Assembly (NCBI GenBank): GCA_900472675.1
Contig: UCJA01000011.1
Location: forward strand, 1-64,000
Length of the DNA: 64,000 nucleotides
From: Hyphomicrobiales bacterium
GTDB taxonomy: Bacteria > Pseudomonadota > Alphaproteobacteria > Rhizobiales > Rhizobiaceae
Direction of reading: 5' to 3'
Below, piece by piece: positions 27,536-38,696 of the stretch (the first letter of the stretch is position 1; every line of letters starts with the position of its first letter). Under the pieces are notes generated by a model. It ran no database searches. It was not told the origin of the DNA and was given only the letters and a program-made list of their open reading frames with translations. A program made the position numbers and the translations under genes.

Positions 27536-28924
27536 CTAGACCAGCATGGCCATCGGGCTTTCGATGTAGCGCTTGAAGGCGGACGCGAGTTCCGCTCCGA
27601 GTGCACCATCGATGACGCGGTGGTCGAAGGCGAAGGTCGCGGTCAGAACCGTGCCCACTTCGATCTTGCCGGCCCGGACGACCGGCTTTTCGACGCCGGC
27701 GCCGATCGACACGATCGAAGCCTGCGGAAGGTTGACGATCGAGGTGAAGTTGGAGACCCCGAACATGCCCAGGTTCGACACGGAGGTCGTGCCGCCCTGG
27801 TATTCCTCGGGCTTCAGCTTCTTGTCGCGGGCGCGCTTGGCGAGATCCTTGACCTCGTTGGAGATGGCCGACAGCGTCTTGGTCTCGGCCTTGCGGATGA
27901 TCGGTGTGATCAGCCCGTCCGGGATCGAGACGGCAACGCCGACATCGGCATTCTTGTGCAGCACGCGGGCCGTCGAGGTCCACGAGGCGTTCGCCATCGG
28001 CACATCGCGCAGCGCCAGAGCCATGGCCTTGATGATGAAGTCGTTGACCGACAGCTTGAAGGCCGGGACTTCGCCCTTTTCGGTCTTCTTCACCGGAGCT
28101 GAGGCATTGATCTCGGCGCGCAGCTTCAGGAGCGCATCGATCTCGCAGTCCATCGTCACGAAGTAGGACGGGACGGTCTGGCTCGATTCGGTCAGGCGCG
28201 AAGCGATGGTCTTGCGCATGCCGTCGTGCGGCAGGAGCTCGTAGGAGCCTTCGGCAAAGAGCTTCAGGACGCTTTCGTCCGAGGCGCCCTTGGGGGCTGC
28301 AGGAGCCGCCGACGAGGCCGCCTGCGGAGCGGCTGCGGGCTGTGCCTTGCCGGTGCCGGATGCGACTGCCTTTTCCACATCGGCCTTGACGACGCGGCCA
28401 TGCGGGCCGGAGCCGGTGACAGCCGATAGGTCGAGGCCGGCTTCCTTGGCGAGGCGACGGGCGAGCGGCGACGAGAAAACGCGCTCACCGGATGCGGCAA
28501 CGGGGGCCGGTGTCGAGGGTGCCGGAGCGGCATCGGTGATCGGCTTGTCTGCCTTCGGCGCCTCGGCTTTTGGCGCTTCGGCAGGCGCTTCAGCCTTCGG
28601 GGCGTCCGCCTTGGGTGCCTCAGCCTTTGGCGCTTCCGCCTTCGGCGTGTCGCCTCCAGCGGCTGCTGCAGCCACGTCTTCACCGTCGGCTGCCAGAATG
28701 GCGATCAGGGCATTGACCTTGACGCCTTCGGTTCCGGCCGGCACGACGAGCTTTGCGACAGTGCCTTCATCAATGGCTTCCACTTCCATGGTCGCCTTGT
28801 CGGTCTCGATCTCGGCCAGCACGTCGCCGGACTTGACCTTATCGCCCTCCTTGACCAGCCATTTGGAGAGGTTGCCCTCTTCCATGGTCGGCGACAGGGC
28901 GGGCATGGTGATGTTGATCGGCAT
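27536..28924 (-). CDS. pdhC: Pyruvate dehydrogenase E2, dihydrolipoamide acetyltransferase
   Basis: A 462-residue E2 core enzyme. One N-terminal lipoyl domain has its lipoyl-lysine at K43 ([11 protein letters not shown]); an Ala/Pro/Lys-rich linker (about 85-135) with near-tandem KAEAPKA-type units follows, then the peripheral subunit-binding domain ([12 protein letters not shown]) and the catalytic domain with [13 protein letters not shown] near the C-terminus. It transfers acetyl groups to CoA. The start at 28924 begins the lipoyl domain; an upstream in-frame start at 29032 overlaps the neighbour. It follows the DUF5076-type gene with a 1-base gap. Confidence 0.97.
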   Translation of the reverse strand: MPINITMPALSPTMEEGNLSKWLVKEGDKVKSGDVLAEIETDKATMEVEAIDEGTVAKLVVPAGTEGVKVNALIAILAADGEDVAAAAAGGDTPKAEAPKAEAPKADAPKAEAPAEAPKAEAPKADKPITDAAPAPSTPAPVAASGERVFSSPLARRLAKEAGLDLSAVTGSGPHGRVVKADVEKAVASGTGKAQPAAAPQAASSAAPAAPKGASDESVLKLFAEGSYELLPHDGMRKTIASRLTESSQTVPSYFVTMDCEIDALLKLRAEINASAPVKKTEKGEVPAFKLSVNDFIIKAMALALRDVPMANASWTSTARVLHKNADVGVAVSIPDGLITPIIRKAETKTLSAISNEVKDLAKRARDKKLKPEEYQGGTTSVSNLGMFGVSNFTSIVNLPQASIVSIGAGVEKPVVRAGKIEVGTVLTATFAFDHRVIDGALGAELASAFKRYIESPMAMLV

Positions 28925-28925
28925 A

Positions 28926-29219
28926 TTAGTCCTCCGCCCACACAAGTTCAAACTGCGCAAGTTCTTCCGGATGCTCGACGAATTGGGCGACCTGATCGGG
29001 CTGCACCTCGATGTAGCCGGCCACGTCCTCAAGCCAGCCGTCCACCGCGCCGATCACGCCGATCTCTTCGCGTGGTACGCCGACGATGACCTCGGTTTCC
29101 TCGGTCTTGACCAAGGCCCAGAGCACGATCCTTTCCAGAACCGGGCTCTCCTTCGTTCCGAGCACCCGGTACCACGAACCTGTGACCGGCAGGATCTGCT
29201 TTACTGACGCTTTCGGCAT
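28926..29219 (-). CDS. Small protein of the pdh operon (possibly DUF5076)
   Basis: A 97-residue acidic soluble protein with an immunoglobulin-like pattern of strands ([19 protein letters not shown]) followed by a helix. Its position between pdhB and pdhC matches rhizobial operons, where a protein of this size and motif is annotated DUF5076; I make that assignment with moderate confidence. The gene overlaps neither neighbour but sits 10 bases after pdhB and 1 base before pdhC, so coordinated translation is likely. Function unknown. Confidence 0.7.
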   Translation of the reverse strand: MPKASVKQILPVTGSWYRVLGTKESPVLERIVLWALVKTEETEVIVGVPREEIGVIGAVDGWLEDVAGYIEVQPDQVAQFVEHPEELAQFELVWAED

Positions 29220-29229
29220 GAACTGCCCC

Positions 29230-30678
29230 TTACTTGTAGCAGACGGTCTTCACCGCCTGGACCACTTCGCCGACGTTCGGCAGAGCGAGCTTTTCGAGAT
29301 TGGCGGCGTAAGGCATGGGAACGTCCTTGCCGGCAACCGTCAGGACCGGGGCATCCAGGTAGTCGAAGGCCTGCTGCATGACGCGGGTGGCAATTTCGGT
29401 GCCGACCGAGTTCTGCGGGTAGCCTTCCTCGACAGTGACGAGGCGGCCGGTCTTCTTGACCGATTCGATGACGGTCGGCAGGTCCATCGGACGGATGGTG
29501 CGCAGGTCGATCAGCTCGACGTCGATGCCTTCCTTTTCCAGCTCGGCGATCGCCTTGACCGCATAGGTCATGCCGATACCGAAGGAGACGATGGTGACGT
29601 CCTTGCCGGTCTTGTGGATGCGCGCCTTGCCGATCGGCAGAACAAAATCATCCAGCTTCGGCACTTCGAAGGACTGGCCGTAGAGGATCTCGTTCTCGAG
29701 GAAAACGACCGGGTTCGGATCGCGGATCGCAGCCTTGAGCAGGCCCTTGGCGTCAGCTGCCGTGTAGGGCATGACAACCTTGAGGCCCGGGATCTGGCTG
29801 TACCAGGCGGAGAAATCCTGGCTGTGCTGGGCGCCGACGCGGGCGGCTGCACCGTTCGGGCCGCGGAAGACGATCGGAGCGCCCATCTGGCCGCCGGACA
29901 TATAAAGCGTCTTGGCGGCGGAGTTGATGATCTGGTCGATCGCCTGCATGGCGAAGTTGAAGGTCATGAACTCAACGATCGGCTTCAGACCGGACATGGC
30001 AGCGCCGACGCCGACGCCCGCAAAACCGTGCTCGGTGATCGGCGTATCGACGACACGACGGGCGCCGAATTCCTGCAGGAGCCCCTGCGTGATCTTATAG
30101 GCGCCCTGGTATTCGGCAACTTCCTCGCCCATGACGAAGACGTTCTCGTCACGACGCATTTCTTCCGCCATGGCATCGCGCAGTGCTTCACGCACCGTGG
30201 TCATGACCATCTCGGTACCGGCCGGAATATCCGGATCGGCAAGGACTTCCATCTTGGGCTGAGCCGGAACCTTGCTGTCAGCAGCGGCGCTCGGCTCATC
30301 CGCCGACTGGCGGGCCTTGCCGCCGGCGGCATCGGAGGTCGCAGCCGGGGTATCGGCATCGGCCTTCGGCGCATCGGCAGCAGGTGTTGCCGGCTTCTCA
30401 GCCGTTTCGCCTGAAGACATCGAGTCGGCGGTTTCGCCTTCGGTCAGCAGGATCGCGATCTTGGTGTTGACCTTGACGTTCTCGGTTCCGGCCGCAACCA
30501 GCAGCTTGCCGATCACGCCTTCATCCACGGCTTCCACTTCCATGGTCGCCTTGTCGGTCTCGATTTCGGCGATCACGTCGCCGGAGGTAACCTTGTCACC
30601 CTCGTTCTTCAGCCACTTGGACAGCGTGCCTTCCTCCATGGTGGGAGAAAGCGCCGGCATCAGGATATCGATTGGCAT
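29230..30678 (-). CDS. pdhB: Pyruvate dehydrogenase E1 beta subunit with lipoyl domain
   Basis: A 482-residue E1-beta. Unusually for most bacteria but typical of alphaproteobacteria, it starts with its own lipoyl domain (K43 in [11 protein letters not shown]), then an Ala/Pro linker (about 85-150), then the transketolase-like pyrimidine-binding domain ([22 protein letters not shown], split by the family Glu residues) and the C-terminal transketolase domain. It forms the heterotetrameric E1 with PdhA. The start at 30678 begins the lipoyl domain. Confidence 0.97.
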   Translation of the reverse strand: MPIDILMPALSPTMEEGTLSKWLKNEGDKVTSGDVIAEIETDKATMEVEAVDEGVIGKLLVAAGTENVKVNTKIAILLTEGETADSMSSGETAEKPATPAADAPKADADTPAATSDAAGGKARQSADEPSAAADSKVPAQPKMEVLADPDIPAGTEMVMTTVREALRDAMAEEMRRDENVFVMGEEVAEYQGAYKITQGLLQEFGARRVVDTPITEHGFAGVGVGAAMSGLKPIVEFMTFNFAMQAIDQIINSAAKTLYMSGGQMGAPIVFRGPNGAAARVGAQHSQDFSAWYSQIPGLKVVMPYTAADAKGLLKAAIRDPNPVVFLENEILYGQSFEVPKLDDFVLPIGKARIHKTGKDVTIVSFGIGMTYAVKAIAELEKEGIDVELIDLRTIRPMDLPTVIESVKKTGRLVTVEEGYPQNSVGTEIATRVMQQAFDYLDAPVLTVAGKDVPMPYAANLEKLALPNVGEVVQAVKTVCYK

Positions 30679-30699
30679 AGTGTGTGTTCCTCCCCGCGA

Positions 30700-31758
30700 T
30701 CAGAGCAGGATGTCGGTGTAGAGCTCGGATACATCCGGCTCCGGATCAGCCTGGGCGAAATCGGAGCTGTCCGAGACGATGTCGCGGATGTCCTTGTCGA
30801 TGCCCTTCAGCTCGTCTTCGCTGGCCCAGCCCTTGTCCAGCAGGCGCTTGCGGACCTGCTCGATCGGATCGTGCTCGGAGCGCATCTTCTGCACTTCGTC
30901 CTTGGATCGGTACTTGGCCGGGTCGGACATGGAGTGGCCGCGATAGCGATAGGTGAGCATCTCGAGGATGATCGGGCCATTGCCGGTGCGGCAGTGTTCC
31001 AGAGCCTCGTCGGCTGCCGCCTTCACCGCACGTACGTCCATGCCATCGACCTGCATGCCGGGGATGCCGAAGCCGGATCCGCGCAGCGAGTAGTTCGACT
31101 GGGCCGTGGCGCGCGAGGTGGATGTGCCCATGGCGTAACGGTTGTTTTCGACGATGTAGACGATCGGCAGCTTCCAGAGGGCTGCCATGTTGAAGCTCTC
31201 GTAGACCTGGCCCTGGTTGGCCGCGCCATCGCCGAAGTAGGCGACGGACACATTGTCATTGCCGCGGTACTTGTTGGCAAAAGCAAGACCGGTGCCGAGC
31301 GAGACCTGAGCGCCGACGATGCCGTGGCCGCCGTAGAAGTTCTTTTCCTTGGAAAACATGTGCATGGAGCCGCCCTTCCCCTTGGAATAGCCGCCCCGAC
31401 GCCCCGTCAGCTCCGCCATGACGCCACGGGCGCTCATGCCGGCCGCCAGCATGTGGCCGTGGTCGCGATAGGCCGTGATGACCTGGTCGCCGTCCTTCTG
31501 GGACATCTGCATGCCCACGACAACGGCTTCCTGGCCGATGTAGAGGTGACAGAAGCCGCCGATGAAGCCCATGCCATAAAGCTGGCCGGCCTTTTCCTCA
31601 AAACGACGGATCAGCAGCATCTCGCGATAGGCATGCAGATCCTCGTCCTTGTTGAAGTCGAGCGAGTTCCTGCCTGTGAAATCGTTGGAACCTGGTCTGT
31701 TAGCAGACTTTGCCGCAGTTTTGCGGCCGGATGCAGACGCAAGATTTGGTAGCGCCAT
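30700..31758 (-). CDS. pdhA: Pyruvate dehydrogenase E1 alpha subunit
   Basis: A 352-residue ThDP-dependent E1-alpha. The ThDP/Mg motif runs from GDGAANQG to the VENN segment about 25 residues later. It also has RDHGHMLA and the YRYRGHSMSDP phosphorylation-loop region. With PdhB it decarboxylates pyruvate and acetylates the E2 lipoyl group. The ATG at 31758 has an AGGGAGGG ribosome binding site; earlier in-frame codons read through promoter sequence. It is the first gene of the pdhA-pdhB-DUF5076-pdhC operon. Confidence 0.98.
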   Translation of the reverse strand: MALPNLASASGRKTAAKSANRPGSNDFTGRNSLDFNKDEDLHAYREMLLIRRFEEKAGQLYGMGFIGGFCHLYIGQEAVVVGMQMSQKDGDQVITAYRDHGHMLAAGMSARGVMAELTGRRGGYSKGKGGSMHMFSKEKNFYGGHGIVGAQVSLGTGLAFANKYRGNDNVSVAYFGDGAANQGQVYESFNMAALWKLPIVYIVENNRYAMGTSTSRATAQSNYSLRGSGFGIPGMQVDGMDVRAVKAAADEALEHCRTGNGPIILEMLTYRYRGHSMSDPAKYRSKDEVQKMRSEHDPIEQVRKRLLDKGWASEDELKGIDKDIRDIVSDSSDFAQADPEPDVSELYTDILL

Positions 31759-31874
31759 TGATCCCTCCCTATGGGCTGCACATTTAGAGCGGTATTGTGT
31801 CAAAGCGATACGCCCGACACAATCCACTCCGGTTTCGCGCGTACCATAGGGAAGAACGGCAGAGCCAGCAATGC

Positions 31875-31903
31875 CATAATTGCATGGCACACATGTTAGT
31901 CAA
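31875..31903 (-). promoter_or_regulatory. Predicted sigma-70-type promoter of pdhA
   Basis: TTGACT (31898-31903, minus strand) and ATTATG (31875-31880) are spaced by 17 bases, close to the alphaproteobacterial housekeeping consensus. It would give a leader of about 110 bases before the pdhA ATG. Confidence 0.5.
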
Positions 31904-31932
31904 ACCCCTGAATAGGTTGACGAAATGTGAAG

Positions 31933-31951
31933 TTAACCGGATTTCGGTTAA
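31933..31951. promoter_or_regulatory. Perfect inverted repeat upstream of the pdhA promoter
   Basis: TTAACCG and CGGTTAA flank a 5-base spacer, immediately after the ftsB stop codon and about 30 bases ahead of the predicted pdhA -35 box. Size and symmetry fit an operator for a dimeric regulator of pdh; a weak ftsB terminator is the alternative. Confidence 0.4.
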
Positions 31952-31952
31952 T

Positions 31953-32270
31953 TTAGAAATAGTTGTTGAAGATGACGATTTCGTCGGGCCGGGACACATT
32001 CAGCTGGTAGCGGGCGATCTCGTCCAGCATGTCTTTGTCCAGCGAACCGTCGCTCATCAGCATGACCTGACGCTCCAACTGCTCGCGCTTGTGGGTGAGC
32101 TTCGACAGGTCCTGGGCGCGCTGCAGCCGCTGCTGCTCGAACTTTTCGGTCGCGATCAGACCCAGTTCACCGTGAATGCAGTGATAGCCAAAGTAGGAGA
32201 CGAAGGCGACGGTGATGGCGGGAATGATGAAGCGGCCGAATCGTCTCTTCTTATGATGTTTCGTCCACAT
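31953..32270 (-). CDS. ftsB: Septum formation initiator FtsB/DivIC-family protein
   Basis: A 105-residue single-pass membrane protein. The basic N-terminus (WTKHHKKRRFGRF) precedes a membrane helix (about 13-32), then a coiled coil (FEQQRLQRAQDLSKLTHKREQL) and a C-terminal helix with NVSRPDEIV. This is the layout of FtsB/DivIC, part of the FtsQLB division complex, and the gene next to pdhA is annotated this way in rhizobia. The start at 32270 is preferred over 32303, which would add eleven Arg-rich residues. Confidence 0.85.
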   Translation of the reverse strand: MWTKHHKKRRFGRFIIPAITVAFVSYFGYHCIHGELGLIATEKFEQQRLQRAQDLSKLTHKREQLERQVMLMSDGSLDKDMLDEIARYQLNVSRPDEIVIFNNYF

Positions 32271-32482
32271 GTATCGACGCCTGTCACGCTTACGGGATCG
32301 CATTCGATCCGAACTGGTGATCAGGTTCGCAGAACTTGCTTAATCAAAGGTTGAGGCCGGGTGACCTGAGCCTAGAACTGACCCTCCTTGCTTGACCCCG
32401 CTGCGTTTTCGCCGGATCAATGCGGCTTTCAAGCGTCGATGCCGATGTCATGCGGCATAGCGGAAGCCAGGGAGGATCACAC

Positions 32483-33187
32483 ATGTCATCAAATAAAGTC
32501 GCCATTATCACTGCAGGCGGGAGCGGCATGGGGGCGGAGAGTGCAAGACGCCTCGCCGCTGACGGCTACAAGGTCGCCATCCTGTCGTCGTCGGGCAAGG
32601 GCGAGGCCCTGGCAAAGGAGCTTGGCGGCATCGGCATTACCGGCTCCAACCAGTCCGGCGACGATCTCAAGCGCCTGGTCGATACCACGGTCGATACCTG
32701 GGGACGTATCGACGTGCTGGTCAACAGCGCCGGTCACGGGCCGCGTGCCCCCATCCTCGAGATTACCGACGAGCAGTGGCACACGGGGATGGATGTCTAC
32801 CTGATGAACGTCATTCGGCCGGTGCGTCTGGTGACGCCGATCATGCAGAAGCAGAAGTCGGGCGCGATCATCAACATCTCCACGGCCTGGGTGTTCGAGC
32901 CTTCGGCGATGTTCCCCACCTCGGCCGTTTTCCGGGCGGGGCTTGCCGCTTTCACCAAGATTTTCGCGGATACCTATGCGGCAGACAACATCCGGATCAA
33001 CAACGTGCTGCCTGGCTGGATCGACAGCCTGCCTGCGACGGAGGAGCGCCGGGATGGGGTGCCGATGAAGCGCTACGGCACCAGCGTCGAGATCGCCGCC
33101 ACGGTTGCCTTTCTGGCGTCCGAAGGGGCCGGCTACATCACCGGGCAGAGCCTCAAGGTCGACGGTGGCCTGACTCGTTCGGTCTGA
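32483..33187 (+). CDS. SDR-fold protein with altered catalytic residues
   Basis: A 234-residue protein of the short-chain dehydrogenase fold: TAGGSGMG cofactor motif (10-17), NSAG (81-84), N109 and S133 are present. The Y-x3-K pair is absent: at the matching place PTSAVFRAGLAAFTK has S147 and R151. The protein probably binds NAD(P) but may have a different reaction or none. The C-terminus (ITGQSLKVDGGLTRSV) is typical. The start at 32483 has GGGAGGA upstream; an in-frame start at 32420 is less likely. The gene is divergent from ftsB. Confidence 0.85.
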   Translation: MSSNKVAIITAGGSGMGAESARRLAADGYKVAILSSSGKGEALAKELGGIGITGSNQSGDDLKRLVDTTVDTWGRIDVLVNSAGHGPRAPILEITDEQWHTGMDVYLMNVIRPVRLVTPIMQKQKSGAIINISTAWVFEPSAMFPTSAVFRAGLAAFTKIFADTYAADNIRINNVLPGWIDSLPATEERRDGVPMKRYGTSVEIAATVAFLASEGAGYITGQSLKVDGGLTRSV

Positions 33188-33394
33188 CAAAGCTTTGGGT
33201 AGTGGGACGGCTGCGTAATCTCGCAGCAGCAACGTGACGTCAATCGGCCGCCCGACCCCGTTCTGAAAGATAACGGCAGTCGCGTCCCGCGCCGCTTGTG
33301 GCAGACTGAGCGGACCGTGTCCAATCCCCGCAGCAAAAAAATGCGCCGCTCCGGTCTACCACCTGGGGCGGACCGGCTTTCAGCCAGAACGCAA

Positions 33395-33419
33395 AAGCCC
33401 GCGCAGCGTGCGCGGGCTT
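33395..33419 (-). terminator. Rho-independent terminator of eno
   Basis: AAGCCCGCGCA and TGCGCGGGCTT arms with a 3-base loop, followed on the minus strand by TT, lie 28 bases after the eno stop codon. It separates eno from the SDR gene on the other strand. Confidence 0.8.
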
Positions 33420-33446
33420 CTGGAATGGACGGTAACGTGTACCCTA

Positions 33447-34898
<1,452 letters not shown>

Positions 34899-34911
34899 TT
34901 ACGGTAACGGC

Positions 34912-34926
34912 TTAATCCGTTGTTAA
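34912..34926. promoter_or_regulatory. CtrA-type binding site upstream of the chemoreceptor
   Basis: TTAA-N7-TTAA (spacer TCCGTTG) exactly matches the alphaproteobacterial CtrA consensus half-sites. It lies 120 bases ahead of the chemoreceptor ATG at 35046 and 191 bases from the eno ATG, within the 324-base intergenic region. The rest of that gap is AT-rich and shows no gene. Confidence 0.5.
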
Positions 34927-35045
34927 ATCTTCCGTAACCGGCAATGCGCCATCGTTAGCCATCCTGATGTCATTCGTCCAAACCGCGGCGGAACCGGGAT
35001 GGTCTAAAGCATGGGCGCCAAGTGCGCCTCCGGGAGTTCCACATC

Positions 35046-36890
35046 ATGAACATGAATATAGCCCGGAGCCTGCTGGTCTTCGGGATCGTTGTCGGCGGCG
35101 CGCTTGTCGCATCGATTGCCATCCAGACGATCGCCTTCCAAAAACTCAGGGTCAACGGACCGGCCTATCATCAGATCGTCAACGGCAAGGACCTGGTGGC
35201 CGACATCCTTCCTCCACCGCTCTATGTCGTCGAGTCCTACATGCTGGCGCTCGAAGCCTCCGTGCATCCTGCGGAAGCCGCCGGTGCCTCCAAGCGGATC
35301 TCGACGGTTCTCGCAGCAGATTACGACAGCCGCCGGGCTTTCTGGCAGGCGTCGGATCTGCAGCCGGACCTCAAGGCGCGGCTTGCTGACGACGTGCTCA
35401 AGAAGGGCGACGTGTTCTGGAAGATCATGAAGGAGCAGGTTATCCCGGCACTGAATGCGGGCGACGAAGCTGCCAAGACTGCCGCGTTTGCGGCGCTCTC
35501 GGAAGCTTTCCGTACCCACGAGAAGGCGGTGCTTGGCCTGGTCAATGCGGCGACCGCCTTCCAGACTACGAGCGAAACGGCTGCGGCCGAGCTGACGGCG
35601 TTCTACACGCGGCTTGCCTACGGCGCGGCAGGTGTCGCTGTCTTGTCTCTGATGGCGGGGCTCTACGGCTTGCGCCGGCGGGCGATCGTGCCGCTGGGCG
35701 GCATGCGCGACTACATGGCGGTGCTTGCTGGCGGTGATTACAGCCGGCCTGTTCCGTTCGACGGGCGCCGAGACGAGATCGGCGAGATGGCAAAGGCCGT
35801 GACCACGTTTCGCGAAGCGGCCGTGGAGCGGATCGCCAACCGCAAGCAGCAGGAAGCCGAACGGGAACGCCAGATGGAGGCGGAGCGCAGCCAGATGGCG
35901 GCACTAAGCCTGGCGGACGGAGAGCGGGCGGAGGTTATCGCACGCCTCAGCGCTGCCCTCGAACGGCTTGCCAAGGGCGACCTGACCTGCCGCATTACTC
36001 AGGTCTTCCCGCCGGAATACGAGAACCTGCGTACCGAGTTCAACGACAGTATCTCGGTGCTGGCGGATACTCTGCGGGAGATTTCCGAAACGACGGCCAC
36101 TGTGCAGTCGGGTTCGCGCGAGATTGCCGGCGCAGCCGACGATCTTGCCCGCCGGACGGAAACACAGGCAAGTTCGCTTGAGGAAGCGGCAGCCGCTCTC
36201 GACCAGATCACCTCCACCGTGCGCGCAGCCTCCGACAGGGCGCGCGAAGCCGGAACGAAGGCCGACAGTGCGCGGCAGAGCTCCGAGCTGTCGTCGGCGG
36301 TCATGGGTGAAGCAGCGTCGGCGATGGAGCAGATCCGCGGCTCGTCCAGCCAGATCGCCCAGATCATCAACGTGATCGACGAGATCGCATTCCAGACCAA
36401 TCTCCTGGCGCTGAATGCCGGCGTCGAGGCGGCACGGGCGGGAGACGCCGGTCGCGGCTTTGCCGTGGTTGCACAGGAGGTCCGGGATCTGGCCGGACGC
36501 ACCGCCAAGGCTGCCAAGGAGATCAAGGCGCTGATCCAGGTTTCCTCGACGCAGGTGGCTTCCGGCGTGGGGCTCGTCCAGCGCACCGGAGACACCCAGC
36601 GCGAGATCGATACGCGGGTTCGTGAGGTGAGCGGGCTGGTCTCGACGATGGTCAAGGCTGCCTCGGAACAGGCTGCAGCGATTAGTGAAGTCAACGAAGC
36701 CGTCAACCGGATGGACCAGGTGACGCAGCAGAACGCCGCCATGGTGGAAGAGACCAATGCCTCCTGCCGCGATCTCAACGACCAGGCGCTGCGGCTTAAT
36801 GCGCTGATCGCCCGCTTCCAGATTTCCGACCACCGGGAGGCCGGCTCGGCCTATGGGGCGAGCGCCCGTCCCGCACGTTTTGCCGCCTGA
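35046..36890 (+). CDS. Methyl-accepting chemotaxis protein
   Basis: A 614-residue chemoreceptor: membrane helix 1 (about 7-28), periplasmic helical sensor of about 165 residues, membrane helix 2 (about 198-218), HAMP (about 220-275), a second HAMP-like unit ([14 protein letters not shown], about 310-360) and the signalling domain with the conserved hairpin tip [21 protein letters not shown]. No C-terminal NWETF-type pentapeptide is seen. The ligand cannot be predicted. The start MNMN at 35046 begins the membrane helix; an in-frame start at 35022 is possible. It converges on kdsA. Confidence 0.95.
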   Translation: MNMNIARSLLVFGIVVGGALVASIAIQTIAFQKLRVNGPAYHQIVNGKDLVADILPPPLYVVESYMLALEASVHPAEAAGASKRISTVLAADYDSRRAFWQASDLQPDLKARLADDVLKKGDVFWKIMKEQVIPALNAGDEAAKTAAFAALSEAFRTHEKAVLGLVNAATAFQTTSETAAAELTAFYTRLAYGAAGVAVLSLMAGLYGLRRRAIVPLGGMRDYMAVLAGGDYSRPVPFDGRRDEIGEMAKAVTTFREAAVERIANRKQQEAERERQMEAERSQMAALSLADGERAEVIARLSAALERLAKGDLTCRITQVFPPEYENLRTEFNDSISVLADTLREISETTATVQSGSREIAGAADDLARRTETQASSLEEAAAALDQITSTVRAASDRAREAGTKADSARQSSELSSAVMGEAASAMEQIRGSSSQIAQIINVIDEIAFQTNLLALNAGVEAARAGDAGRGFAVVAQEVRDLAGRTAKAAKEIKALIQVSSTQVASGVGLVQRTGDTQREIDTRVREVSGLVSTMVKAASEQAAAISEVNEAVNRMDQVTQQNAAMVEETNASCRDLNDQALRLNALIARFQISDHREAGSAYGASARPARFAA

Positions 36891-36912
36891 CCGACTGGCT
36901 CGTGAAACGCAA

Positions 36913-36946
36913 GGCAGCGCCGCTGGACCCAACCGGCGACGCTGCC
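36913..36946 (+). terminator. Imperfect terminator-like hairpin between the chemoreceptor and kdsA
   Basis: GGCAGCGCCGCTGG and CCGGCGACGCTGCC pair with two mismatches in the 78-base convergent gap, followed by AATTAT. There is no clear U-tract on either strand, so the call is weak. Confidence 0.4.
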
Positions 36947-36968
36947 AATTATGCTCGATGATGGGTTC

Positions 36969-37817
36969 TCAGACAGACTTCGAAACGGTGTCGAGCGCCA
37001 GCAGCTTTTCAAGAAGCCGCGGCATGTCCTTCAGGTGAACCATGTTGGGGCCATCCGACGGGGAATTGTCGGGGTCCTCATGCGTTTCGATGAAGACGCC
37101 GGCCACGCCGACGGCGATCGCCGCACGGGCAAGCGTTTCGACGAATTCGCGCTGGCCACCGGAGGAGCCGCCCTGCCCGCCCGGCTGCTGCACCGAATGG
37201 GTGGCATCGAAGATGACCGGCGAACCAAGCGCTGCCATGATCGGCAGCGAACGCATGTCAGACACCAGCGTGTTGTAGCCGAAGGACGCGCCGCGCTCGC
37301 ACAGCAGCACGTTCGGATTGCCGCTCTGGGTGAACTTGGCGAGCACGTTCTTCATGTCCCAGGGGGCGAGGAACTGGCCCTTCTTGACGTTGATCACGCG
37401 GCCGGTCTTGGCGGCTGCAATCAGAAGGTCGGTCTGGCGCGACAGGAAGGCCGGGATCTGCAGGATATCGACCGTCGGCGCCACCAAGGCGCACTGCTCT
37501 TCCGTGTGGATATCGGTCAGAACCGGAAAGCCGAATTCCTTCTTGAGGTCGGCGAAGATTTCCATCGCGGATTCAAGGCCGATGCCGCGCTTGCCGGAGA
37601 TCGACGTGCGGTTGGCCTTGTCGAAGGACGACTTGTAGACGAGGCCGATGCCGAGCTTGGCGCAGAGCTCCTTCATCGTGCCGGCGATCATGAAAGCATG
37701 ATCGCGGCTCTCCATCTGGCAGGGGCCGGCGATCAGCGAGAAGCGACGGGTGTTGGAGAAGACGACCTGGCCGTTCCCCTCTCCCACGAAGACTTCCGAA
37801 TTAGGGGATACTTCCAT
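36969..37817 (-). CDS. kdsA: 3-deoxy-8-phosphooctulonate synthase (KDO-8-P synthase)
   Basis: A 282-residue class I aldolase fold enzyme joining phosphoenolpyruvate and arabinose 5-phosphate into KDO-8-phosphate for lipopolysaccharide. Recognisable segments: SLIAGPCQMESRDHAF, YKSSFDKANRTS, LTDIHTEEQC, VKKGQFLAPWDMKN, FDATHSVQQPGG. It lies 3 bases downstream of the VOC gene, which may be its operon partner. It feeds the lipid A core with LpxA-LpxB genes located 7 kb away. Confidence 0.97.
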   Translation of the reverse strand: MEVSPNSEVFVGEGNGQVVFSNTRRFSLIAGPCQMESRDHAFMIAGTMKELCAKLGIGLVYKSSFDKANRTSISGKRGIGLESAMEIFADLKKEFGFPVLTDIHTEEQCALVAPTVDILQIPAFLSRQTDLLIAAAKTGRVINVKKGQFLAPWDMKNVLAKFTQSGNPNVLLCERGASFGYNTLVSDMRSLPIMAALGSPVIFDATHSVQQPGGQGGSSGGQREFVETLARAAIAVGVAGVFIETHEDPDNSPSDGPNMVHLKDMPRLLEKLLALDTVSKSV

Positions 37818-37820
37818 TCT

Positions 37821-38696
37821 CTATTCCTCGAAACCGAATAACACGCCTTGGCCCGGAGTGGCGGCGACCAAAACACGGCCCTCCCGGCGGATGAAGGCCA
37901 CGTCATTAGCAGCAAGCGTAATCTCTGTCACGGCCAGATCGGCCGTCTTGAAGATGACCGCGCGGCCATTCAGGCCGCTGCCCAGCCGCATATCCGGCTC
38001 CAGCGCAAACTCTGCCACCAGGCTGTCTTTCGGGACGACCCGCACAAGCACGTTGCCCGTCGTGACAAGGAGGTTGTCCCCGTCGGCAACCGGCTCGGCT
38101 TCAAACACGGAGCCAAGAAGGGAGGCGACCGCGGCCGGTGCTTCGCAGGACAGAATCACCTGGGAAAGGCCGGTGACGGCGTTCATATGCCGTTCCAGCT
38201 CGCCGCGATCGGCCGGCAGCGGGTTGATGCGCTGGCAGGAGAACAGGAAGAGATCGCAGGCTTCCACTTCTGCGGCAAAGGCCAGCCGGAAGCTTGCAAG
38301 CGCCTCGCCGCCATCGGGCAGTTGCATGGCGCGGGAAAACTCCAGCATGTCGCCGGCCGAGATCCCCGCCTCCTGGAACTTGCGGTGGTCGGCTGCCGCG
38401 TCAACCGTTGCGGCGACCAGCGCCGAGAGCCCCTCGCGGTTGCGGGTCCGGCGGAATCCGATGTCGCGGCTGGTGAAGACGTTTCCGCGCCGCGCGGCAT
38501 TGCTGGCGTTGCGGCGGTTGGCGATTGCCAGCGGTTCGAGATAGGTGCCGTCGGGCAGGAAAACACAGGCGTTGGCGGTGCCGAAGGGATGCTGGGCATC
38601 GGCGGCGACCGTAAAGCCGAGCGCCGTCAGTCGCGTGCGTGCCTTGCCAAGGTCATTCACCGGCAAAACAAGATGATCCAATAGTCTCTTACCCAA
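37821..38696 (-). CDS. VOC-family (glyoxalase-like) protein
   Basis: A protein of about 291 residues with two vicinal-oxygen-chelate-type repeats; the first begins LLDHLVLPVNDLGKARTRL and resembles glyoxalase-like domains. Metal ligands could be His in the first and second repeats but are not certain, and the substrate is unknown. The start is a problem: no ATG precedes the homology. TTG at 38696 (with GGGGGCTCGC before it) is preferred; TTG at 38681 and GTG at 38750 are alternatives. It is divergent from lexA. Confidence 0.75.
   Translation of the reverse strand: MGKRLLDHLVLPVNDLGKARTRLTALGFTVAADAQHPFGTANACVFLPDGTYLEPLAIANRRNASNAARRGNVFTSRDIGFRRTRNREGLSALVAATVDAAADHRKFQEAGISAGDMLEFSRAMQLPDGGEALASFRLAFAAEVEACDLFLFSCQRINPLPADRGELERHMNAVTGLSQVILSCEAPAAVASLLGSVFEAEPVADGDNLLVTTGNVLVRVVPKDSLVAEFALEPDMRLGSGLNGRAVIFKTADLAVTEITLAANDVAFIRREGRVLVAATPGQGVLFGFEE

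Noticed and set aside
28519..28670. Short tandem repeats in pdhC that could suggest a CRISPR or microsatellite
   Set aside because: They encode Ala/Pro/Lys linker units of E2, in frame and without spacers; no CRISPR features.
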